Positions 1-4,766 of a stretch of 5,107 nt of DNA are shown one piece after another. The stretch's first letter is position 1, and each line of letters starts with the position of its first letter. The stretch is from assembly GCA_017508895.1 (NCBI GenBank), contig JAFWRA010000076.1, positions 1-5,107 of the forward strand, written 5' to 3'. Under the pieces are notes generated by a model that was given only the letters and a program-made list of their open reading frames with translations, was not told the DNA's origin and ran no database searches. This stretch comes from Bacteroidales bacterium. GTDB lineage: Bacteria; Bacteroidota; Bacteroidia; Bacteroidales; F082. Made by a program: the position numbers and the translations under genes.

Positions 1-573
1 CAGGCGGTCGCAGGCCAGGTAATGTTGCATCCAGCAACCGCTGTTTCGCAACGTAACATCCTTTACCACAATGTCTTGGCTATCGATAAGCCGTAGCAGG
101 TGGGGACGGGTGATGCCCTCGTCGTTCCACGACAACTTCTGGAAGGCGCGGCCGCGGCCGTCGATGGTGCCGAAGCCGTCGATGACCAGATGGGAGATGC
201 CCTCGGCATAGAGCAGCTGGATGGTGGTGGACTGCGTGCGAAGCGACACATAGCGGGCCTTCATGGGCCGGTAGTCCTCCAGGCGCGTGCTGCCGTAGAG
301 GGTGGCGCCGGCCATGAGGTGCAGGTTGACGTGGCTACGCAACTCCACCGAACCAATCTTATAGTCGCCGGGGGGCACCACCACGCGTCCGCCACCTTGG
401 CGCGAACAATCGTCGATGGCACGTTGCAGGGCCTCGGTGCTCAATACGGTGGTGTCGGCGCGAGCCCCATAATCGGTGATGACATAATCGCCGGGAGCGG
501 CGGCAACAGCCCGCAAAGAGACGCCACACAAAGCCAGGAGCGCGGAAAGCACCGCAATAACGGTATTTTTCAT
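1..573 (-). CDS. Glycoside hydrolase family 28 (polygalacturonase-like) enzyme, N-terminal part, cut by window edge
   Basis: The frame is open from an ATG at 571-573 down to base 1, giving 191 residues without a stop. Residues 1-25 look like a Sec signal peptide (MKN, a hydrophobic stretch, then AVAA before APGDY). C16 does not sit in a proper lipobox, so export by signal peptidase I is more likely. The rest reads as the start of a right-handed beta-helix. It has the GH28 opening YVITDYGARAD (30-40), QGGGRVVVPPGDY (59-71), the strand HVNLHLMAGATLYGS (81-95), IDGFGTIDGRG (131-141) and RPHLLRLIDSQDIVVKDVTL (157-176). GH28 enzymes hydrolyse alpha-1,4-galacturonide bonds in pectin or related glycans, in Bacteroidota usually in the periplasm. 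The catalytic aspartates (NTD, DD and GHG motifs) lie further along and are outside the window, so activity and exact substrate cannot be judged. A pectate-lyase-like beta-helix protein is the main alternative. Confidence 0.85.
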   Translation of the reverse strand, partial: MKNTVIAVLSALLALCGVSLRAVAAAPGDYVITDYGARADTTVLSTEALQRAIDDCSRQGGGRVVVPPGDYKIGSVELRSHVNLHLMAGATLYGSTRLEDYRPMKARYVSLRTQSTTIQLLYAEGISHLVIDGFGTIDGRGRAFQKLSWNDEGITRPHLLRLIDSQDIVVKDVTLRNSGCWMQHYLACDRL

Positions 574-606
574 CAGAAATAATAGTTGAGTGTTTCTTCT
601 TGTGGG

Positions 607-621
607 CAAAGTTACGAAAAA
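607..621. repeat. 15-base direct repeat, left copy
   Basis: CAAAGTTACGAAAAA occurs here and again, identically and in the same orientation, at 3386-3400. Both copies contain the -7 box of a leftward promoter. The two copies enclose the AT-rich unknown gene and the KilA-N gene. They may mark the ends of an acquired segment, or may only reflect a common promoter sequence. Confidence 0.6.
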
Positions 622-637
622 AGCTTGTAAAGAACAA
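607..637 (-). promoter_or_regulatory. Bacteroidota-type promoter of the GH28 gene
   Basis: Read on the minus strand, TTG (635-637) is followed after 20 bases by TAACTTTG (607-614). This matches the Bacteroidota housekeeping consensus TTG-N19-21-TAnnTTTG. Transcription should begin near 600, leaving a leader of about 27 bases before the ATG at 573. That leader is AT-rich with no strong Shine-Dalgarno sequence, which is usual for this phylum. Confidence 0.8.
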
Positions 638-701
638 CGGATTAGGGAAGATTAATGCAATTCGGCCTAAAATAAAGGTAAAACGGGGATGAATGGGGAA
701 G

Positions 702-942
702 TACGAAAATCGGGGTAACGCAAAATTGGGAGGATTGGTGAAGGAGTTTGGTTTCTTATTCGTAACCCCAATATAAGTCTCAGAAGCGGGTTAGAACTCA
801 ATAATTGACTACGCAAATCGGGGCAGAACGCAGCACCTTTCACCGCTCGTTTCTTATTCCGCAAACTGCTACATTTTGCATGGCGATGGATAACCCAAAA
901 GACAGTAGTTTTGCAGCCCAAAATTAAAAAGGAATAAGAAAC
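702..942. repeat. Degenerate short repeats in the AT-rich gap before the unknown gene
   Basis: The gap 638-974 holds no convincing gene. It contains TACGAAAATCGGGG (702-715) and TACGCAAATCGGGG (810-823), which match at 13 of 14 bases. GTTTCTTATTC occurs at 751-761 and again at 849-859, and its reverse complement at 931-942 extends to a 12-base inverted match (GTTTCTTATTCC at 849-860, GGAATAAGAAAC at 931-942). The spacing of the two direct pairs (108 and 98 bases) suggests an old tandem duplication of roughly 100 bases that has since decayed. No transcription role can be assigned. Confidence 0.5.
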
Positions 943-974
943 CGTCTTTTATCACCTAAAATACGCCAAATAGT

Positions 975-1005
975 TTTGCTACTTCATAAAAAATCCCTAT
1001 CTTTG
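975..1005 (+). promoter_or_regulatory. Bacteroidota-type promoter of the unknown 414-residue gene
   Basis: TTTG (975-978) and TATCTTTG (998-1005) are separated by 19 bases, an exact fit to the phylum consensus. The expected start of transcription is near 1010-1012. This rules out the upstream TTG at 976 as a translation start, because that codon lies inside the -33 box, and it supports the ATG at 1045. Confidence 0.85.
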
Positions 1006-1044
1006 CCCATTAATTCGGTATGTGACAAACGAAACAACAGATTT

Positions 1045-2289
1045 ATGGCAATTGAAGTATCATTTACGGGGCAGATAAAGAGTCGTAAAAAACTGGTAGA
1101 TATTATTACCAAGTTATCTAAGCATAGTTCTTTTGAGATTATTATTGACAATGAGGGAGATATCTCCTTAACTCTTTGTCCTACGGGTGAGATTACCTTT
1201 CATGTCGTTGAAGGCGGATTACTGCGCAAGACAAAGGTTGAGGGCTACTTTCAAAGTACGCCAGCAGGTCCTGGATTTCATAAGGCAGCAGTCGATTTTA
1301 TCGATGCTCTTGATTTGGGGAGTCTCGTCTATGAAGATGATTCGGAATATGCTAACGACCGCGACTTCACAAAACTATGTAATAATCATTTTTATCGATG
1401 GCTGGAGAGGCTTGTTGAGCTTGCTTGTCAAAAAATGGATGAAGGTAATGAAAACCCTCTATTTGTTTGTTGGCAGACAAATCAGTATATACCAGATGTC
1501 TGTGGAGCGAAAATAGTTGCTCCTACAAGTTTGTGGGACATCAAGTTCATGAACCAGTTGATACATGACAGAGGTATTGAGGCTTTCGCTGATCGTTTTT
1601 TTGTATGGCCCCATGAACAACAGGATGCAACTTTCTATAGGAATTGCGCTATGAAAGAACTTTGGGAAGATTGCTACTATGTGTCATCAGAAAGAAGTGA
1701 AAGTGATGCTAATCTCAATAGGTCGATTATCGATAATCTTGAAAAGGCTTATGGGCTAAATCCAATGCTGCCAATTCCTTATGATAACTATTGTGAAGTT
1801 TGCCACTTGGACGGCAGATCACCCATTATACCTTCGACTGCCGTTAGCATGAATGACGGTTATAAACCAGGCTATCGTAAGGGAATGGTCAAGGAAACTA
1901 TCGATAGATTGACTATAATAATACCTGGGTCATATAAACGACATCTCGAATTCAATGATGATGACTGGCCGATAACAATTTGGTGTGACGAAAGTACAGA
2001 TAGCCCAGTGTGGAGACTTACCATATTTGAGTTGGAGAAAGAAATTGGCAAGCCCAAACTGGAAGGTAATCAATATGACTATTACGAAGATTTTGATATT
2101 GAAGGTGGTAACGGCGTATTGGCCTTACAACAATGTCAAGAAGACGGTGACGATTTTTATATGGTTATCTGTCAGATAGCCTCAGGAACATCACTTCATC
2201 TGATAACGGTATCCTATAAGAAGCAAAAGGAGTTTGACCAGATTAGAAGTCTATTATTACTCATAACCTGTCAAAAACAAGAGGGTTAA
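1045..2289 (+). CDS. Cytoplasmic protein of unknown function (414 residues), possibly two-domain and immunity-like
   Basis: I do not recognise this protein. The ATG at 1045 is chosen because the promoter at 975-1005 lies inside the longer open frame that begins at a TTG. There is no signal peptide or membrane segment, and the protein is acidic and rich in aromatic residues. Residues 1-90 form a basic start (IKSRKKLVDIITKL) followed by short beta-like strands and the distinctive stretch QSTPAGPGFHKAAVDFIDAL (70-89). A middle part (105-265) is rich in Trp, Tyr and Cys, with FFVWPHEQQDATFYRNCAMK near 185-204 and CEVCH at 250-254. From about 280 a second unit begins (RLTIIIPGSYKRHLEF), ending with alternating strands and ISYKKQ-like ITVSYKKQ (387-394). 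That tail loosely resembles small immunity-type domains, but this is inference from memory and weak. It is AT-rich compared with the flanking genes, has its own promoter, and converges on the KilA-N gene. Confidence 0.75.
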   Translation: MAIEVSFTGQIKSRKKLVDIITKLSKHSSFEIIIDNEGDISLTLCPTGEITFHVVEGGLLRKTKVEGYFQSTPAGPGFHKAAVDFIDALDLGSLVYEDDSEYANDRDFTKLCNNHFYRWLERLVELACQKMDEGNENPLFVCWQTNQYIPDVCGAKIVAPTSLWDIKFMNQLIHDRGIEAFADRFFVWPHEQQDATFYRNCAMKELWEDCYYVSSERSESDANLNRSIIDNLEKAYGLNPMLPIPYDNYCEVCHLDGRSPIIPSTAVSMNDGYKPGYRKGMVKETIDRLTIIIPGSYKRHLEFNDDDWPITIWCDESTDSPVWRLTIFELEKEIGKPKLEGNQYDYYEDFDIEGGNGVLALQQCQEDGDDFYMVICQIASGTSLHLITVSYKKQKEFDQIRSLLLLITCQKQEG

Positions 2290-2300
2290 TGTTTGTTTTT
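2273..2300. terminator. Weak bidirectional hairpin between the convergent genes
   Basis: AAAAACAA (2273-2280) and TTGTTTTT (2293-2300) are perfect inverted complements around a 12-base loop. The stem overlaps the last codons of the plus-strand gene and reaches the first base of the KilA-N stop codon. Each strand ends in a run of T, so it could stop transcription from both sides. The stem is AT-only except for one pair, so this is a weak call. Confidence 0.35.
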
Positions 2301-3099
2301 ACTTTAGCAGATTCCTGCCCTCATTCCCTTCCAACACCTGCATTTGCTGGATAGCAATCTGATTGAGTTTTATAAGCCTTTCGCCTTGTGGTACTCCATC
2401 GTTGATAAGCACAGCATTTATGTTCTCCATATTCGAGAGGCATATCAGCTCATTGATAGTTGCGTAGTCACGGATGTTGCCTTTCAAGTCTGGATTGGCT
2501 TCGCGCCATTGTTTGGCAGTCATTCCAAACATAGCCACATTCAGCACGTCGGCTTCCTCGGCATAGATGATGCTTGCCTGAGCAGCCGTGATTTCAGTTG
2601 GTACCAAGTGGTTCTTGATGGCATCGGTGTGTATGTGGTAGTTTATTTTGGATAACTCCCTCTTTGCTGTCCAACCCAGCATCTTTTGTTCCTCAGCTTT
2701 CAGACGTTGGTATTCCTTAACAAGTAGTAGTTGGAACTTTGGGCTTATCCACATGCCAAAGTGGTAGGCAATATCGCGATGGGCATAAGTGCCACCATAG
2801 CGACCCGCTTTAGAAAAGATACCAATGGCACCTGTCTTTTCTATCCATGTTTTTACTGACAGAACAAAGTTATTACTGCCCGCCATATTTCTAAATGTAC
2901 CGAATTCGGTACAATTAAAATTTGGATTGTAGAGCATTTCCCATTCTCCAAGATACTCAATCGTACTTTTCAGACTGAGCCATCGGAAAATGATGTGTTC
3001 CTGCAACTGACTACGAGCCATATCTGTCAGTGAAATGTAGTCATCGTCATTATGAGAAACAATTGTAATCTCTGTATTTTGAACTTTAATCTTTGCCAT
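2299..3099 (-). CDS. KilA-N domain protein (266 residues), putative DNA-binding
   Basis: The N-terminal half matches the KilA-N domain, a DNA-binding fold found in phage antirepressors, large DNA viruses and many bacterial genomes. It reads DDDYISLTDMAR (18-29), a Trp-containing helix (FRWLSLKSTIEYLGEWE, 38-54), YNPNFNCTEF (57-66), then FVLSVKTWIEKTGAIGIFSK (78-97). The region GRYGGTYAHRDIAYHFGMWI (99-118) and FQLLLVKEYQRLK (122-134) complete the pattern. The C-terminal half (about 140-266) is mostly helical and carries MFGMTAKQWREANPDLKGNIRDYATINEL across 190-217; this layout is common in stand-alone bacterial KilA-N proteins. The start at 3097-3099 is preferred because an upstream TTG at 3132 lies inside the -7 box at 3130-3137. 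No phage structural or replication genes are near. The exact target is unknown; a regulatory role, perhaps on its own promoter region or in defence, is inference. Confidence 0.88.
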   Translation of the reverse strand: MAKIKVQNTEITIVSHNDDDYISLTDMARSQLQEHIIFRWLSLKSTIEYLGEWEMLYNPNFNCTEFGTFRNMAGSNNFVLSVKTWIEKTGAIGIFSKAGRYGGTYAHRDIAYHFGMWISPKFQLLLVKEYQRLKAEEQKMLGWTAKRELSKINYHIHTDAIKNHLVPTEITAAQASIIYAEEADVLNVAMFGMTAKQWREANPDLKGNIRDYATINELICLSNMENINAVLINDGVPQGERLIKLNQIAIQQMQVLEGNEGRNLLK

Positions 3100-3129
3100 A
3101 GGATAGTCTCTTCTATTAATATATGTGTG

Positions 3130-3137
3130 CAAAGGTA
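3130..3137 (-). promoter_or_regulatory. -7 box just upstream of the KilA-N gene (-33 box weak)
   Basis: On the minus strand this is TACCTTTG, matching TAnnTTTG. At the proper distance upstream there is only CTTT, not TTTG or TTG, so the promoter is either weak or needs an activator. Transcription would start near 3123, giving a leader of about 24 bases with AGAAGAG as a possible weak ribosome site. It also argues for translation from 3099. Confidence 0.55.
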
Positions 3138-3385
3138 GTTCAAAATCATGAGACTAAAGAAGAATGAGTGAAAAATCCTTCAAAAGTTTTGTAATCTCGT
3201 TTCTTCTGTGTACCTTTCCACCCCAACAATGAGCCATTAAAACAGGCTGGTGGCTCAGCGTCGAGTGGTCTTACAATAAGCATATCGCGGCAGAATACAG
3301 AAATCAGAAGGTTTCCAAATCGTAACCTCGAAAACTGCGTTATCTCCCAAACCTCCGATAAACAAAGATGGTTTGAGATTTCTTC
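3138..3385 (-). other. Long leader between two leftward promoters, upstream of KilA-N
   Basis: No convincing gene is seen in these 248 bases. If the promoter at 3386-3416 is active, the RNA crosses this stretch before reaching the KilA-N start. It can form a hairpin from TGAGCCA (3230-3236) and TGGCTCA (3251-3257), 7 pairs with a 14-base loop. A 45-codon frame with ATG at 3281-3283 and stop at 3146 has no visible ribosome site or recognisable product, and I do not call it a gene. The stretch could act as a regulatory leader or an independent small RNA. Confidence 0.35.
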
Positions 3386-3400
3386 CAAAGTTACGAAAAA
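3386..3400. repeat. 15-base direct repeat, right copy
   Basis: This is identical to 607-621 (CAAAGTTACGAAAAA) in the same orientation. Bases on either side differ between the copies (606 G against 3385 C; 622 A against 3401 T), so the match is exactly 15 bases long. Confidence 0.6.
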
Positions 3401-3416
3401 TCGAGGGCAGAACAAA
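3386..3416 (-). promoter_or_regulatory. Bacteroidota-type leftward promoter, about 290 bases upstream of KilA-N
   Basis: On the minus strand TTTG (3413-3416) is followed after 19 bases by TAACTTTG (3386-3393), an exact match to the phylum consensus. Transcription would begin near 3379 and run towards the KilA-N gene. The bases TTTTTCGTAACTTTG are shared with the GH28 promoter at 607-637. Confidence 0.72.
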
Positions 3417-3433
3417 AAGAACGTGTTCTTTTT
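3414..3433. promoter_or_regulatory. Perfect palindrome overlapping the -33 box of the leftward promoter, possible operator
   Basis: AAAAAGAAC (3414-3422) and GTTCTTTTT (3425-3433) are perfect 9-base inverted complements with two bases between. The left arm covers most of the -33 box at 3413-3416, so a dimeric protein bound here would block the leftward promoter. On the plus strand the arm runs into eight T (3429-3436) and could pass for a terminator, but no plus-strand gene lies close upstream that would need one. The operator reading is inference. Confidence 0.4.
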
Positions 3434-3495
3434 TTTATGCCGAGATGGGGTAAGTTATGTAAAGTTGCGGATAAACGAGAGAAAAGCCAAATAAA

Positions 3496-3525
3496 TTTGG
3501 ACTTTTCCGAGTGAAAGTATCTTTG
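3496..3525 (+). promoter_or_regulatory. Probable rightward promoter inside the large intergenic gap
   Basis: TTTG (3496-3499) and TATCTTTG (3518-3525) are 18 bases apart, one base short of the usual 19-21. The -7 box is identical to that of the unknown gene at 998-1005. No long gene follows, so the transcript would be short and noncoding or encode a very small peptide. Confidence 0.45.
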
Positions 3526-3554
3526 TCAGCTTTGAGAAAGAAGCTATAAAACGA

Positions 3555-3614
3555 ATGTCTGAACTCCCGAAATTTGTGGATAGAAAGGTGATGAAAATTT
3601 GTCAAAAATTTTGA
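3555..3614 (+). CDS. Possible 19-residue small ORF behind the 3496-3525 promoter
   Basis: ATG at 3555-3557 opens a frame reading MSELPKFVDRKVMKICQKF and stops with TGA at 3612-3614. The purine-rich GAGAAAGAAG just upstream (3534-3543) could help ribosome binding, and the ATG lies about 25 bases after the expected transcription start. The peptide is short, basic and matches nothing I know. Its end overlaps the palindrome at 3598-3618, so the frame may be accidental. It is listed because its position after a promoter is suggestive. Confidence 0.15.
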   Translation: MSELPKFVDRKVMKICQKF

Positions 3615-3618
3615 CAAA
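3598..3618. repeat. 21-base palindrome, possible protein-binding site
   Basis: TTTGTCAAAA (3598-3607) and TTTTGACAAA (3609-3618) are perfect inverted complements around a single central base. A near-zero spacer disfavours an RNA hairpin and fits better with a DNA site for a dimeric protein. The half-site sequence TTGACAAA recurs alone at 3798-3805, closer to the sigma promoter. Confidence 0.5.
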
Positions 3619-3644
3619 ACCGGCCGTTTTCCTGCAGGTTTTGT
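3614..3644 (+). repeat. Stem-loop overlapping the palindrome
   Basis: ACAAAACC (3614-3621) can pair with GGTTTTGT (3637-3644) over a 15-base loop. It shares bases 3614-3618 with the palindrome just upstream, so in RNA the two pairings exclude each other. The loop contains CGGCCG (3621-3626, partly in the stem) and the palindrome CCTGCAGG (3631-3638). Confidence 0.35.
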
Positions 3645-3681
3645 AAATCACTGAATTTCAACGGTTTGCAAACATCCTGAA

Positions 3682-3764
3682 GTTTGACCGCAAATTTCGG
3701 GGAGAAATCTTGAAGTTTTCTCCTCTCAATCTTCAAGATCTCTCCCCGAAATTTGCGGTCAAAC
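3682..3764. repeat. Long hairpin: 34-base inverted repeat arms with one mismatch
   Basis: The left arm (3682-3715, beginning GTTTGACCGCAAATTTCGGG) and the right arm (3731-3764, ending CGAAATTTGCGGTCAAAC) are complementary at 33 of 34 positions, around a 15-base pyrimidine-rich loop (3716-3730). The one mismatch is A3706 against C3740. On the plus strand the hairpin is followed by CTTTTGG, a short T-run, so it could end a rightward transcript; there is no T-run on the minus side. It is too strong and too long for an ordinary terminator, which makes a dispersed repeat (REP- or MITE-like) or a structured RNA equally possible. A partial copy, CCCGAAATTTGTGG, lies at 3566-3579 and matches 13 of 14 bases of the right arm at 3745-3758. 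Confidence 0.85.
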
Positions 3765-3863
3765 CTTTTGGGGAATCAAAAATCTATTGAAAAATCTTGA
3801 CAAACTGTCTTTGGTCACGGACCGGCACGGCCTTCTTCCGCGCCCCTGTGGGCACCCTCCTTT

Positions 3864-3880
3864 GGAAAACAACATTTTCC
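3864..3880. promoter_or_regulatory. Small inverted repeat just upstream of the sigma promoter
   Basis: GGAAAA (3864-3869) and TTTTCC (3875-3880) are perfect inverted complements over a 5-base spacer, about 10 bases before the -33 box at 3892. It could be an operator or activator site for the sigma gene. Otherwise the stretch 3765-3891 shows only a 4-base GCCC/GGGC stem at 3842-3853 and no gene. Confidence 0.25.
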
Positions 3881-3891
3881 TGCCAATACCT

Positions 3892-3922
3892 TTTGTTGAA
3901 AGAAAAAAAAATTGTATTTTTG
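3892..3922 (+). promoter_or_regulatory. Bacteroidota-type promoter of the sigma factor gene
   Basis: TTTG (3892-3895) and TATTTTTG (3915-3922) lie 19 bases apart, an exact consensus match. The expected start near 3928 leaves a leader of only about 17 bases before the ATG at 3945, with no Shine-Dalgarno sequence. The sigma gene therefore looks to be read by the housekeeping polymerase. Confidence 0.82.
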
Positions 3923-3944
3923 CACCATCAAACACTGACGAGTT

Positions 3945-4667
3945 ATGGAAAAGACGAAAGCTATTGAGACCTATCTCAACGAAATAGGCCCGACACCGCT
4001 TCTCAGCGATGCCGAGGAACAGGAGCTGGCACGGCGCATTGCCGGCGGCGACGAGGATGCCGTGCGTGAGCTGGCCGCCGCCAACTTGCGCTATGTGGTG
4101 TCGCTGGCCAACCAGTACAGCCGCCGCGGCCTCAGCCTGGAGGACCTGGTGAGCGAGGGAAACATCGGGCTGCTCAAGGCGGCGGCCAAGTTCGGCAAGA
4201 AAGCCGGGAAACGTTTCGTGGCCTTTGCCGCACCCTACATCCGCCAGAGCATGGAGAACGCCATTGAGTCGCAGGTGGGCCTCTACAAAGTGCCCGCCAA
4301 GGAGGCCACGCCCGGCGACCAGCGGCAAAAGATGCCGCTGTCGGTTGACGAGCCGCTGCCCGTGGGGAGCAACACCAACTTCAACCTGCTCAGCATCATA
4401 GAGAACGGCGACGCCGAGCAGGCCGACGAGCTGGTGCACCGCAACGGGCTGTCGGAGGCCATGGCACTGGCCATCGACGTGCTCGACGAGCGCGAGCGCG
4501 CCGTCATCACGCGCTACTTCGCCCTTGACACGCCGGCACGCACCATGGCCGAAATAGCCTCGGAACTGGGGCTGAAACGCGAGCGGGTAAGGCAGATTCG
4601 CGACAAGGCCCTGCGCAAACTCCGCAAGGCAGAGGGGCGGCGAATGGCTGAATTTCAGGAACAATAA
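3945..4667 (+). CDS. Sigma-70 family RNA polymerase sigma factor, short form lacking most of domain 3
   Basis: The 240-residue product directs RNA polymerase to promoters. Region 1.2 (AIETYLNEIGPTPLLSDAEE, 6-25), regions 2.1-2.2 (ANLRYVVSLANQY and LVSEGNIGLLKAAAKF, 46-83) and the region 4.2 helix-turn-helix (MAEIASELGLKRERVRQIRD, 201-220, then KALRKLRK) are clear. The core-binding and -35 recognition parts look intact, including RERVRQ at 212-217. Between them, only a short linker (about 111-132) stands where RpoD has region 3.0-3.1; the SVDEPL segment (133-138) resembles the RpoD stretch before region 4. Bacteroidota RpoD is about 286 residues. Region 2.3 is also altered: E. coli sigma-70 has two adjacent tryptophans (433-434) where this protein has P97-Y98. 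It is probably an RpoD paralogue (group 2-like) with its own promoter and terminator, as I recall for similar short sigma factors in Bacteroidales. It is not an ECF sigma, since region 1.2 is present. Confidence 0.9.
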   Translation: MEKTKAIETYLNEIGPTPLLSDAEEQELARRIAGGDEDAVRELAAANLRYVVSLANQYSRRGLSLEDLVSEGNIGLLKAAAKFGKKAGKRFVAFAAPYIRQSMENAIESQVGLYKVPAKEATPGDQRQKMPLSVDEPLPVGSNTNFNLLSIIENGDAEQADELVHRNGLSEAMALAIDVLDERERAVITRYFALDTPARTMAEIASELGLKRERVRQIRDKALRKLRKAEGRRMAEFQEQ

Positions 4668-4693
4668 ACCACGGAAGTGTATCCGGAAGTATC

Positions 4694-4729
4694 ATTTAGC
4701 CCGCATCCCGACACCGGTGCGGGCTGAAT
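4694..4729 (+). terminator. Intrinsic terminator of the sigma factor gene
   Basis: ATTTAGCCCGCA (4694-4705) pairs with TGCGGGCTGAAT (4718-4729), 12 pairs including one G-T, over a 12-base loop. It lies 27 bases after the sigma stop codon and is followed by a modest T-rich stretch (TTCTATTA). This separates the sigma gene from the lipoprotein gene downstream. Confidence 0.75.
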
Positions 4730-4766
4730 TCTATTACCATGCAGACATATAATTTGAAAAAGTAGT

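Noticed and set aside
100..582. 160-codon open frame on the plus strand at the left end
   Set aside because: It is the shadow of the GH28 gene, whose minus-strand reading carries a signal peptide and family motifs.
667..921. 84-codon open frame on the minus strand in the left intergenic gap
   Set aside because: The composition (many Arg, Leu, Pro, Ser) and lack of any recognisable domain look like a translation of AT-rich repeat DNA. It covers the degenerate repeats and has no consensus promoter.
1792..1806. CEVCH in the unknown protein as a haem c attachment site
   Set aside because: The protein has no signal peptide, and c-type haem is attached outside the cytoplasm, so a lone CxxCH is most likely coincidence.
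3146..3415. 89-codon open frame on the minus strand upstream of KilA-N, or its 45-codon part from an ATG at 3283
   Set aside because: The long version starts at a TTG inside the -33 box of the promoter at 3386-3416, so it cannot be translated in full from that promoter. The short version has no ribosome site and no recognisable product.
3466..3583. Two DnaA-box-like sites (TGCGGATAA at 3466-3474, TGTGGATAG at 3575-3583) suggesting a replication origin
   Set aside because: Each differs by one base from the consensus, there are only two, and no dnaA, dnaN or similar gene is present.
3682..3764. Hairpin arms as a CRISPR repeat or an invertible promoter switch
   Set aside because: There are only two full copies, inverted and 15 bases apart, with no spacers, and the loop is too short to carry a promoter. 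No tRNA, rRNA or CRISPR array is seen anywhere in the window.
3759..4664. 301-codon open frame on the minus strand, opposite the sigma gene
   Set aside because: It is the antisense shadow of a clear GC-rich sigma factor gene; its long Leu, His, Gln and Gly-rich reading follows from the codon bias of the other strand.
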